From: Rothia nasimurium | GTDB taxonomy: Bacteria; Actinomycetota; Actinomycetes; Actinomycetales; Micrococcaceae | NCBI RefSeq assembly: GCF_014217215.1 | Contig: NZ_CP056080.1 | Coordinates: 1,984,001 to 2,048,000 of the forward strand | Reading direction: 5' to 3' | Length of the DNA: 64,000 bases | Shown here: positions 8,381 to 17,405 of the stretch, piece by piece | Layout: every line of letters starts with the position of its first letter | Position numbering within the stretch: position 1 is the stretch's first letter | Notes under the pieces: model-generated | The model's input: only the letters and a program-made list of their open reading frames with translations | Database searches by the model: none | Told to the model about the DNA's origin: nothing | Program-made: the position numbers and the translations under genes

Positions 8381-8399
8381 CGCCGGGCCTTACCCGGCG
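8381..8399 (-). terminator. Hairpin after ndh
   Basis: Arms 8381-8387 and 8393-8399 (CGCCGGG/CCCGGCG), preceded by a second GC-only palindrome (8372-8383). It lies between the ndh stop and the tRNA. There is no T-tract, so assignment as the ndh terminator is tentative. Confidence 0.45.
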
Positions 8400-8435
8400 A
8401 GCGCTTTCGCTTATACCTTTATACCAGAAAAGTTC

Positions 8436-9821
8436 CTAGAGCTTTGCCTTGGTCTTTTCGGGTGCGGTGCCGGTAGCCTGCTGGAAGGCGCGGCGGGGTG
8501 AACGCTGGTGACGGATTGATGAGGTGTCGCGGCCGAAGATCTGGTTGAGTGCCCAGGTGGCCATGACGCGTGCGGTGCGTTCGGTGGTGGGGATAGCGGT
8601 GCCGTGGTAGCCGCGGTGCATGAGCCAGGCGATGGGGCCGCCGATGGTCTTGCCCTTGAAGTTAGCTACGCCCTTCCACAGGCCCAGGCCGGCGACGACG
8701 CCGATGGTCTCGTGGTAGTAGTCGGTCAGTGCTTCGCCGCGGCGCTTGGCCAGCAGGTTTTCTGCCAGCTTGAGGGCCTGGCGGGAGGCGTGCTGTGCGT
8801 TGGGGACGCAGAAGCCGCCAACGCCGCCACCGGAGAGGTCGGGTACAGCTGCGTTGTCGCCTGCTGCCCAAGCGTCCTCGATGATGCCCTCATCGCCTGC
8901 AACGCGCAGGTCTGCCAGTACGCGGACGCGGCCGCGCTCGTCGATGGGGAAGTCGGTGTCCTTGAGCATGGGGGACGCTGCAACGCCGGCGGTCCAGATC
9001 AGGGTGTCGGTGTCGAGTTCACCGGCGGGTGACTTGTCGCCCATGTTGATGAGCTGCAGGTGGCCGTCGGTGGCGTCGGAGAGTGAGGTGTTGAGCAGGA
9101 CCTCGATGCCGCGGGCGCGCAGTTCAGCGACAACCTTTTCGGCGCGGTCTGCGGGGACCTCGGGCATGATGCGGGGGGCTGCTTCGACCATGACGAAGCG
9201 CAGGTCTGAGATGCGCAGGCGGTCGTTGCGGTTGACGGCTTCGCGGGCCATGTCTTCAAGTTCGGAGATGGTTTCGACGCCTGCGAAACCGCCGCCGACG
9301 ATGACGAAGGTGAGGGCGCGGCGGCGCTCGTCCTCGTCGGTGGTGAGGGAGGCGATTTCGATGCGCTCGAGTACCCAGTTGCGGACGGAGACTGCTTCTT
9401 CAACGGTCTTCATGCCGATGGCAACCTCGGCCAGGCCGGGGATGGGGAAGGCACGGGTGACGGAGCCTGCGCCCAGGACGATTTCGTCGTAGGTGAGTTC
9501 GAAGGTTTCACCGGCGTTGATGGGTTCGATGGTTGCGGTCTTGGTAGCGTGGTTGATTGCTACGACGCGGCCGCCGATGATTTCTGAGTCGCGCAGGTGC
9601 TGGCGCAGGGGTACGGTGGCGTTGCGGCCTTCCATGGAGCCTGCAGCTACTTCGGGGAGGAAGGGCTGGTAGGTCATGTAGGGGTTGGGGTCGACAACGG
9701 TGACGACGCCGCCGGACTCCTTGATGACCTTCTGGATCTTCTTTGCGACGGTGAAGCCGACGTAGCCGCCGCCGACGATGAGGACGCGGGGGCGGTCCTG
9801 TGCAATCTTGTTGAATGCCAT
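8436..9821 (-). CDS. ndh: Type II NADH dehydrogenase (NDH-2)
   Basis: Single-subunit, non-proton-pumping NADH:quinone oxidoreductase at the inner face of the membrane. The N-terminal FAD-binding motif is VLIVGGGYVGFTVAKK (residues ~14-29) and the second dinucleotide-binding (NADH) motif is FVIVGGGFAGVETISEL. The late FAD contact WTAGVAASP and the C-terminal region with GFCVPNAQHASRQA also fit the family. At 461 residues it has normal length. AGGAAG stands before the ATG. With the sdh operon at 29-32 kb it feeds electrons to menaquinone. Related FAD reductases share the fold, but the overall pattern fits NDH-2 best. Confidence 0.9.
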   Translation of the reverse strand: MAFNKIAQDRPRVLIVGGGYVGFTVAKKIQKVIKESGGVVTVVDPNPYMTYQPFLPEVAAGSMEGRNATVPLRQHLRDSEIIGGRVVAINHATKTATIEPINAGETFELTYDEIVLGAGSVTRAFPIPGLAEVAIGMKTVEEAVSVRNWVLERIEIASLTTDEDERRRALTFVIVGGGFAGVETISELEDMAREAVNRNDRLRISDLRFVMVEAAPRIMPEVPADRAEKVVAELRARGIEVLLNTSLSDATDGHLQLINMGDKSPAGELDTDTLIWTAGVAASPMLKDTDFPIDERGRVRVLADLRVAGDEGIIEDAWAAGDNAAVPDLSGGGVGGFCVPNAQHASRQALKLAENLLAKRRGEALTDYYHETIGVVAGLGLWKGVANFKGKTIGGPIAWLMHRGYHGTAIPTTERTARVMATWALNQIFGRDTSSIRHQRSPRRAFQQATGTAPEKTKAKL

Positions 9822-10012
9822 GCGAGTTAACTTCCTGTTGGTGTAGTGCCGGTGTTCCGGTAAAAAGTCTCCATGCTTATATTGCCACTTTTGCGGGGTT
9901 TAAGCATAGTTTTGGGCGGTGTATTTGCTGTGGGCGTTTCTTGCCCCTGCCGGTGTCTAGCCTTTCAGAGCAGGGTGAAGATTTGATGAAGGCTAGATGA
10001 GGTGGGCTCGGG

Positions 10013-11395
10013 CTAGCGGTGACGGCTGCGTTTGATGATGTTGGTGAGCTGGTGGATGGAGCCGAAGGTGATGATGCCGACCCAGAGGGCGAAGGCGGCG
10101 AGCACGATGAAGGGTAGGATGCCGGAGTCTTCAACGGGGCGGACGGGCGTGGGGGCGGCTGCTTCTGTGATGGTTTCGCCGGCCTGGTGCACGGGGGTTT
10201 CACTGGCGCTGGGCGCAGCTGAGGCGGTGTTTTTGCGGTGGACCTTGATCCAGTCGCTCATGGAGCCGAGCGGGTTGGTGTCGGTGTCGTCCGGGGTGGA
10301 GCTGGCCAGGGCGGCTTTGGGGTTGATGATGCCGTAGCCGTAGAGGGCATCGCGCCCGTCCGCTCCGGCGTCATCGCTGGATTCGATGATGCGCTGAATC
10401 ACCTGGTTGCCGGTCAGGTCGGGGTATTTTTCCATGATGAGGGCGGCAAGTCCGGCAACGATGGGGGCGGCGGCTGAGGTGCCTGACCAGGTGGCGTATT
10501 TGTTGTTGGGGATAGCGCCGATCATGGACTCGCTGGGGGCTGAGACTGCGATAGAGATACCCTGTGAGGATGAGGACCAGGAGTCCTGCTTGTTCTTATC
10601 GACGCCGCCAACGGTGAGTACCCCGGGCATGGTGGCGGGGGCGCCCACCTGGGTGAGCCCGGCACCGCGGTTGCCGGCAGAGGCGATGATAATGACGCCT
10701 TTTTCTTCGGCGTAGGCAAAGGCTGAGTCCCAGGATTCGGGCCAGCTGGTTTTATCGGAGCCCACAGACAGGTTGATGATATCGGCCCCGTTATCGACGG
10801 CGTAGCGCACGGCGTCCGGAATCTGCTCGTCGACCGAGCGGGTAGTGGCGCTGGTGGTGCCGAGTTCTAGGGAAATGGGCAAAATGGTGGCATCGGGTGC
10901 TACTCCGATCATGCCTGCGGACTCCCCGGGTTCACCGGAGTTTGCGGGAGTGGTGCCGTCATCGTGGCCGTGGCCTGCAATCACTGAGGCAACCAGGGTG
11001 CCGTGTTCTGGTTCAACACCCAGGCCCTTCCAGCCCTTGTTCTTGGTGGTTCCGGTCGAGGCGTCGTAGCCGCTCACCACGTTACCGGTGAGGTCTTGGT
11101 GGGTACCGTCCACACCGGTGTCGATGACGGCGACGGTAACGCCCTTGCCGGTGGTTTCGCTCCACAGGTCGGTAAAGCCGTACTGGGTGAGCCAGTACTC
11201 GCGGGCACGGATTGAGTCGCCCTTGGGGGTAGCGATGGTGGGTACCGAGGCCAGGGCGCTGGGGCTGGCGCTGGTGCTAGCCGAGGGGCTCGCCGTGGTG
11301 GCTCGGGCAGGGAGGACGCCGAGCGCCAGAGCGGTGGCTAGAGCCAGGCTGCTTGCGAGCAGGGCGGTGCCGGTGGGGAGTCGCCGAAAGGCCAT
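10013..11395 (-). CDS. Secreted subtilisin-family (S8) serine protease with C-terminal anchor
   Basis: A 460-residue exported protease. There is a signal peptide over about residues 1-32, then a Ser/Thr/Ala-rich stretch, then the S8 catalytic domain. The triad is Asp92 (AVIDTGV), His131 (HGTLVAS) and Ser307 (SGTSAAAP), with the oxyanion Asn242 (ASAGN). A transmembrane segment near 425-447 followed by basic residues (KRSRHR) anchors it to the membrane. This layout resembles mycosins of type VII secretion, but no ESX genes lie here, so it is better called a membrane-anchored S8 protease. It starts 9 bases after the ppx stop, so it probably shares its transcript. Confidence 0.85.
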   Translation of the reverse strand: MAFRRLPTGTALLASSLALATALALGVLPARATTASPSASTSASPSALASVPTIATPKGDSIRAREYWLTQYGFTDLWSETTGKGVTVAVIDTGVDGTHQDLTGNVVSGYDASTGTTKNKGWKGLGVEPEHGTLVASVIAGHGHDDGTTPANSGEPGESAGMIGVAPDATILPISLELGTTSATTRSVDEQIPDAVRYAVDNGADIINLSVGSDKTSWPESWDSAFAYAEEKGVIIIASAGNRGAGLTQVGAPATMPGVLTVGGVDKNKQDSWSSSSQGISIAVSAPSESMIGAIPNNKYATWSGTSAAAPIVAGLAALIMEKYPDLTGNQVIQRIIESSDDAGADGRDALYGYGIINPKAALASSTPDDTDTNPLGSMSDWIKVHRKNTASAAPSASETPVHQAGETITEAAAPTPVRPVEDSGILPFIVLAAFALWVGIITFGSIHQLTNIIKRSRHR

Positions 11396-11404
11396 GGGCG
11401 ACTC

Positions 11405-12361
11405 CTAGCGGCTGGCGCGTTCGGCAACCGACAGGGCCAGACCGTCGAGGATGTCTTTTTCGGAAGCGATAGCGCTGGTGACCGCTCCCCCGGTGAGGGC
11501 GCTGATGCGCTCAACGATGCGGGCCCAGACAACTGACCCTGCGGGGATGACGTCCACCCGACCCTCGTGCATGTAGGGCAGGGCAGCGCGTTCGGCGCTG
11601 GTCATAGCGACCATGTCGGCAGCGGCCCGGGAGATGTCCTTGATGGCGATTTCGGCGCGGTCGATTTTTTCGGGGTCGTAGGCGTCAAGGCCCATCACGT
11701 GGGCTGCCACGGTGGTGACGGTTCCCGCCACGCCCACGACGCGGCGGGCGGCAGAAAGGTCAACGGAGGCGCTTGCGGTTGCGATAGCCCGGTCGGTATC
11801 TGCAATGACGCGGGAAACCTGGGTGACGTTGGCGGGGTCGGAGCTAATATGGCGTTCGGTCATACGCACGCAGCCGATATCAACCGAACGAGCTGCGGCC
11901 AGGCCGTCCTTGTTTCCCAGCACGAACTCGGTGGAGCCGCCACCCAGGTCAATCACCAGGGTCATCTCGTCGGTATTGCCCACCGACGAGACGGCACCGG
12001 CAAAGGACAGTTCTGCCTCTTCCCGGCCAGTAATGACCTCGGGTTCTACCCCCAGAATCTCGCGGATGCCGTCGATGAAAATCTGGCGGTTGCCTGCGTC
12101 GCGGGTGGCGCTGGTGGCGGCAAAGCGTACCTGCTCTACCCCGTACTCGCGCAAAAGTTCGGCGTATTCACGGGCCGCTGCGAAAGTGCGCTCCAGGGAT
12201 TCTTTGGCTAGCCAGCCGGTGGCGTCCACGCCCTTGCCCAGGCGCACGATCTTCATGCGACGCTCAAGGTCGGTGAGCACAAAGCCGTGTTCGGTGGCTT
12301 CGGCCTCGGCGATGAGCAGGCGAATTGAGTTGGTTCCGCAGTCGATAGCGCCAACGCGCAT
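11405..12361 (-). CDS. ppx: Exopolyphosphatase / pppGpp phosphohydrolase family
   Basis: A 318-residue member of the Ppx/GppA branch of the ASKHA fold. The N-terminal phosphate loop is AIDCGTNSIRLLI, the second is VIDLGGGSTEFVLG, and RVVGVAGTVTTVAA follows. It hydrolyses polyphosphate or pppGpp; short actinobacterial forms without the HD-like C-terminal domain act mainly on short polyphosphate chains in studied cases. The start was set at ATG 12361 because GGGAG precedes it and MRVGAIDCGTNS is the usual beginning; the longer open frame upstream is Pro/Ala-rich noise. It lies between DUF501 and the S8 protease in a minus-strand cluster. Confidence 0.88.
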   Translation of the reverse strand: MRVGAIDCGTNSIRLLIAEAEATEHGFVLTDLERRMKIVRLGKGVDATGWLAKESLERTFAAAREYAELLREYGVEQVRFAATSATRDAGNRQIFIDGIREILGVEPEVITGREEAELSFAGAVSSVGNTDEMTLVIDLGGGSTEFVLGNKDGLAAARSVDIGCVRMTERHISSDPANVTQVSRVIADTDRAIATASASVDLSAARRVVGVAGTVTTVAAHVMGLDAYDPEKIDRAEIAIKDISRAAADMVAMTSAERAALPYMHEGRVDVIPAGSVVWARIVERISALTGGAVTSAIASEKDILDGLALSVAERASR

Positions 12362-12422
12362 GGTTACTCCCGGTGACTCGTAGGGCAGGTTTAGGTAGGG
12401 TGGGGCGGACGCCGGTGGGCGG

Positions 12423-13004
12423 CTAGTTGCGCCAGGCGGGGTCGCAGTGGCAGGTTTCGGGGGTCCACCACTCAGCGATGAGGTCGAGGGTTGCGTCGCC
12501 GTAGGGGTTGATGCCGCGGCCAACGGCCAGGGTGTGGCCGAGCACGGCGTGCAGGCACTTGACGCGGGTGGGCATGCCACCGGCTGAAACGCCCTCAATT
12601 TCGGGTACTTCTTCTAGACCGGCCTTGACGCGAATACGTTCGCGCTCTGCCAGGTAGTTCTCGTGGGCGCCCCGGTAGGCGGCTGCCTTGCTCTCGTCGT
12701 CGGTGACCTCATCGGTCATCTCGTACATGGCGCCCTCCGCTTCGAGGCGGGAGGCTGCGGCGGTGATGACGGGGTGGGCCAGGTAGAAGGTGGTGGGGAA
12801 GGGTGAGCCGTTGGCTAGGCGCGGGGCGGTGGCGGCTACCAGGGGGTTGCCGCAGACGCAGCGGGCCGGGATTTCCACGACATCGCGCACGGTGCGCCCC
12901 AGCTGGGCTGAGAGCACTTTCAGGTCAAGCTCGGTGGGGGTGAGGGTTTCGGCGGTGACGCCGAAGCCGTGGGGCTGGTGGTCGGTGCTCGCGGGTGTGC
13001 TCAT
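12423..13004 (-). CDS. DUF501 protein
   Basis: A 193-residue protein of the DUF501 family, found almost only in actinobacteria between an FtsB/DivIC gene and ppx, exactly as here. Two Cys pairs, CVCGNP and CHCDP (near the C-terminus), plus the conserved TRVKCLHAVLGH stretch with Cys and His, could form a metal site. The start is ATG 13004, preceded by AAGGA; upstream in-frame sequence is low-complexity Pro/Ala and was excluded. Biochemical function is unknown. It is probably cotranscribed with the FtsB-like gene and ppx. Confidence 0.8.
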   Translation of the reverse strand: MSTPASTDHQPHGFGVTAETLTPTELDLKVLSAQLGRTVRDVVEIPARCVCGNPLVAATAPRLANGSPFPTTFYLAHPVITAAASRLEAEGAMYEMTDEVTDDESKAAAYRGAHENYLAERERIRVKAGLEEVPEIEGVSAGGMPTRVKCLHAVLGHTLAVGRGINPYGDATLDLIAEWWTPETCHCDPAWRN

Positions 13005-13047
13005 GGTGTCCTTAGAAGATGGTGCTGGTTTCTCTAGTCTACCGGCG

Positions 13048-13698
13048 CTAGCGGTTGGTGGCGGTAGCGCTGGAGCTAGCTGAGGGGCTGGCGCTGGGGC
13101 TGCTTGAGGCGTCGGGGCTCGGGCTGCTGACGGAGGTGTCTTCGGCGGCCAGCTGCAGGGAGCCCCAGAGTTTGGTGGTCCAGGAGTCTTCTGGGGCGGT
13201 TTTAGCGGCCGCACTGGTGTCGTCCGCCAGTTCACTGGTGGAGTCTACGCCCACCACCAGGTAGGGGGTCTCCCCCGGTTGTACGTAGAAGAGACGGCTG
13301 CGGGCCTGCTGCTTGACGTAGTTGTCGTCCTGCCACCAGCTGACCTGGGCGTTCAGTGAGTCCTGCTCGGCTTGTAGGGCGGCGATGCTGGCCTTGGCGT
13401 CGTTGATTTCGTTTTGCTGGCGGATGAAGGAGGTCAGCGGGGTGTAGACCGACAGGGCGATGATCACCAGCACGATGGCGAAGGTGATGAAGTGCCCGCT
13501 GAAGGAGTGGGCGGCTACCGGGGTACCCAGCTCCTGCGCGGGGGTTTCTGCGGTGGTCTCGGCGCGCAGGGGTTTAGCTGCCCGGGTACGGCGGGGTTTG
13601 GTCTGCTTTTCCCGGGAGGGAGTGGACGCCGGCTTCCCCAGGCCGAAGCCAAAAAAGGCTGCGATGGGGTTGGGTTTCTTACCCGGTGTGCGTGCCAT
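13048..13698 (-). CDS. FtsB/DivIC-like septum formation protein
   Basis: A 216-residue bitopic division protein. A basic cytoplasmic N-terminus of about 65 residues is followed by a transmembrane segment (~68-88). Then comes a short coiled coil (QQNEINDAKASIAALQAEQDS, ~94-114) and the conserved motif DDNYVKQQARSRLFYVQPGE. In actinobacteria FtsB-like proteins link FtsL and FtsQ in the divisome. The C-terminal ~45 residues are a Ser/Pro/Ala low-complexity tail. It lies just downstream of eno, the usual actinobacterial location. A PerM-like protein, reported in Mycobacterium to stabilise FtsB, is encoded at 46.8-48.7 kb. Confidence 0.8.
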   Translation of the reverse strand: MARTPGKKPNPIAAFFGFGLGKPASTPSREKQTKPRRTRAAKPLRAETTAETPAQELGTPVAAHSFSGHFITFAIVLVIIALSVYTPLTSFIRQQNEINDAKASIAALQAEQDSLNAQVSWWQDDNYVKQQARSRLFYVQPGETPYLVVGVDSTSELADDTSAAAKTAPEDSWTTKLWGSLQLAAEDTSVSSPSPDASSSPSASPSASSSATATNR

Positions 13699-13794
13699 AA
13701 GTGCTCTTCCTGCCCTCTAGTCCGTGATTTTCCTATTTTACCGCCTGAACTGGGCACCCGCTGAATGGTTCCTGCCTTCGCCCTTAAAGGGCAG

Positions 13795-13825
13795 TGCCCC
13801 GGCCAGGGGCAACCTGGCCGGGGCA
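13795..13825 (-). terminator. Hairpin after eno
   Basis: Arms 13795-13807 and 13813-13825 (13 bp, loop of five bases) between the eno stop and the ftsB-like start. The plus side continues with CGGGCGTCCTTAC, another copy of the recurrent heptamer. It probably attenuates or ends eno transcription. Confidence 0.65.
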
Positions 13826-13863
13826 CGGGCGTCCTTACTCTCTTACCTTAGAGAGGGGGCAGA

Positions 13864-15189
<1,326 letters not shown>

Positions 15190-15388
15190 CTACAGCCGGT
15201 TGCTGATCGGGTATTTTAGCCCGTGCGCGTTTATGCACCCAGTCTACCAAAAAACCCACATAAGCACACAGGAATTCAACATTTCCAACGGTTTTCTTCA
15301 GCACTTCTGAGGTTTTGTGGGATTCTGACCAACGGGTCACAACTACCTGATGGGATAAAGTCACCGAACCGTATGCTGTGTATTACTT

Positions 15389-16093
15389 TTACCGAGTCAA
15401 CCCTTGCACATAGGTCCGCAGGGCCCGTTCCGCATCGAGTCCGGCGGTGCGGGTGGAGGCTGCCAGCTTGTAGAGGTAGGCGCCCAGCTCCTGCTCGTTG
15501 GCGAAGGCTGGGAGCTGCCCACCGGCGTCCGCGCCTGTAAGGTCAGCCCCGGCGGCCTCGGCTCTCTCCGCGACCTTGGCGGCGAGGGCGAGCGCGGGCA
15601 GGGCCGGTGGGAGCCCGTCGAAGGGGCCGGTGCGTTCGGGTTTTTCGGCTTTTTTGAGCTGGTCCCAGGCGTCGTAGATGTCGGCGGCGCTGAGCTTTTC
15701 GTTGCCCTGGTCGGTAGCCGCGAAGACGTGGGGATTGCGGCGCACCAGTTTGGCGGCGAGCCCGTCGATGACGTCCTGCATGGTGAAGCCGCCCTGCGCG
15801 GCGGGGGTTTCGGCGGCCATGGTGGCGTGGAAGATGACGTTGAGCAGCACATCCCCCAGTTCTTCGCGCAGCAGGGGCAGGTTGACTCCGCCGGGGGCTT
15901 CAACGGCTTCGGCGACCTCGTAGGTTTCTTCGATGAGGTAGTGCATGATGGACGCGTGGGTTTGGGCGGACGTCCAGGCGCAGCCGTCGGGGCTGCGGAG
16001 GGTCTGCATGAGCCCCATCAGGTGCTCGAAGCTGCCCCCGAGGTCACCGGGTTCTGGTACGGGTGCGGGGTGCTCTTGTCTCGACCGGGTCAT
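15389..16093 (-). CDS. mazG: MazG-family nucleoside triphosphate pyrophosphohydrolase
   Basis: A 234-residue all-alpha NTP pyrophosphatase that hydrolyses NTPs or dNTPs to monophosphates and lowers aberrant nucleotides. The metal-binding signature is clear: EETYEVAEA followed by REELGDVLLNVIFH, with the first half PDGCAWTSAQTHASIMHYLIEE. C-terminal Lys/Glu-rich and Ala-rich segments follow. Its ATG overlaps the add stop codon by four bases (ATGA), so the two are translationally coupled. That places it at the end of the nucleoside salvage run and fits a house-cleaning role. Confidence 0.85.
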   Translation of the reverse strand: MTRSRQEHPAPVPEPGDLGGSFEHLMGLMQTLRSPDGCAWTSAQTHASIMHYLIEETYEVAEAVEAPGGVNLPLLREELGDVLLNVIFHATMAAETPAAQGGFTMQDVIDGLAAKLVRRNPHVFAATDQGNEKLSAADIYDAWDQLKKAEKPERTGPFDGLPPALPALALAAKVAERAEAAGADLTGADAGGQLPAFANEQELGAYLYKLAASTRTAGLDAERALRTYVQGLTR

Positions 16094-17319
16094 GCGCCGC
16101 GCTGCTCTTCCTGGTCGGTGTCTGCCTGGCCGGGCTCTTCGAGGGCCAGCTGCCCGTAGGCGCTCTGGATGCTGGTGAGCAGGGCCTGTTTTTCGTCGAA
16201 GGAGCAGAAAGCTCCATTGATGGCGTTGTAGGTGACTTCAAAGAATTCGGGCAGGCCAAAGCCCTGGTGGGTGGCGAGTTCGGCGAATTCCCGGGTTATG
16301 CTGGTGGCGCTCATCAGGCGGTTATCGGGGTTGATGGTGACCGCGAACCCGGCCTGCAGGAGCAGGGCCGCCGGGTGCTCCTCGTGGCTGAGGGCCGGTT
16401 CGAAGGCCTTCTTCTGCCCCACGTTGCTGGCTTTTTCGGCGGCGTCGGTCTGCAGGTTGGAGCAGGGGCAGGTTTCAAGCACGATACGGCGGTTTTTGAC
16501 GGCTTCGGCGACCTCGCCCAGCTGCAGGACGGTCTGGCTGGGGTCTGCCCCGGGCATGAGGGAGCCATCGGGGTCAATCTCTGCCAGGGTGCGGGCTGTA
16601 ATGTCTTCGGTGATGCGGACGCCGTGGCCTAGTCGTAGGGCCCGGCCGGTGACCAGGGCTTCGCGGATAGAGGCCAGTCCAAAGGCTTCACCGGCGTGGA
16701 GGGTGACGGGCAGGAAGTGCTCGGCGGCAAGGCTCAGGGCTTCTGCGTGAGATGAGGTGGGGTGGCCGTCCTCGGGCCCGGCCAGGTCGAAGCCCACCAC
16801 GCCCAGGGCCCGGTAGGCCAGGGCGGTTTTGACGACCTCCAGGGAGTTGTTGTGGTGGCGCATGGCGCACAGGATTTGGTTGACCAGGATGCGTCCGCCG
16901 GCCCGACCTACCTGCTCCATGCCGTCCATGAGCCCGTCGGCGACCGCTTCAACGGCCTGGGCCATGGTCAGCCCACCGCGCAGGTGCAGTTCGGGGGCCC
17001 AGCGCACCTCGCCGTAGATGACACCGTCGGCGGCCAGGGTTAGTACGTGCTCACGGGCGACCCGGCGCAGGTTATCTGCGGTTTGCATGACGGCTACGGT
17101 GTGCTCAAAGGTTTCTAGGTAGCGGGCCAGGGAGCGGGAGTCTGCTGCCTGCTTGAACCACTCCCCCAGTTCCTGCGGGTCGGTCGCAGGCAGGGTATGG
17201 CCCACCTGGTCAGCTAGCTCGATGAGGGTCTCGGGTAGCAGGCCACCGTCGAGGTGGTCGTGCAGGCAGACTTTGGGGAGTTTCTGGAGCCAGGTCAGGG
17301 TGGGCGCGGGTGCAGTCAT
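16090..17319 (-). CDS. add: Adenosine deaminase
   Basis: Zinc metallo-hydrolase that converts (deoxy)adenosine to (deoxy)inosine. A 409-residue TIM-barrel protein with the first metal ligands in LHDHLDGGLLPETL (~19-32). HAGEAFG supplies the catalytic Glu and a His ligand, LGHGVRI the catalytic His, and ETCPCSNLQT and INPDNRLMS lie around the last Asp ligand. It belongs to the actinobacterial form with HDHLDG rather than HLDG. It sits downstream of an ABC nucleoside importer, cdd and deoA, which supports a salvage role. It overlaps mazG by four bases. A hairpin (17345-17380) separates it from the upstream gene. Confidence 0.9.
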   Translation of the reverse strand: MTAPAPTLTWLQKLPKVCLHDHLDGGLLPETLIELADQVGHTLPATDPQELGEWFKQAADSRSLARYLETFEHTVAVMQTADNLRRVAREHVLTLAADGVIYGEVRWAPELHLRGGLTMAQAVEAVADGLMDGMEQVGRAGGRILVNQILCAMRHHNNSLEVVKTALAYRALGVVGFDLAGPEDGHPTSSHAEALSLAAEHFLPVTLHAGEAFGLASIREALVTGRALRLGHGVRITEDITARTLAEIDPDGSLMPGADPSQTVLQLGEVAEAVKNRRIVLETCPCSNLQTDAAEKASNVGQKKAFEPALSHEEHPAALLLQAGFAVTINPDNRLMSATSITREFAELATHQGFGLPEFFEVTYNAINGAFCSFDEKQALLTSIQSAYGQLALEEPGQADTDQEEQRGA

Positions 17320-17344
17320 GTGGAGAAGGTTCTTTCAGTAGTGG

Positions 17345-17380
17345 CCCGCCCCGAAAAGGCCGGGGCTCTTTCGGGGCGGG
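17345..17380 (-). terminator. Hairpin upstream of add
   Basis: Perfect 12-bp inverted repeat (17345-17356 and 17369-17380) with a 12-base loop, between the unknown acidic-linker gene and add. There is no T-tract downstream on the minus strand, so it may be a partial terminator or an mRNA-processing or stability element within the operon. Confidence 0.5.
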
Positions 17381-17405
17381 TATGTCAGGTGAGGGGTGAG
17401 TGGGC

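Noticed and set aside
10013-11395. Mycosin of a type VII secretion system
   Set aside because: The layout (signal peptide, S8 domain, C-terminal anchor) fits, but no EccC, EccB, EsxA or WXG100 genes are in the window, so only the general S8 protease call is kept.
12362-12598. N-terminal extension of the Ppx protein
   Set aside because: Pro/Ala/Thr-rich low-complexity frame without a start signal; ATG 12361 with GGGAG upstream gives the normal family N-terminus.
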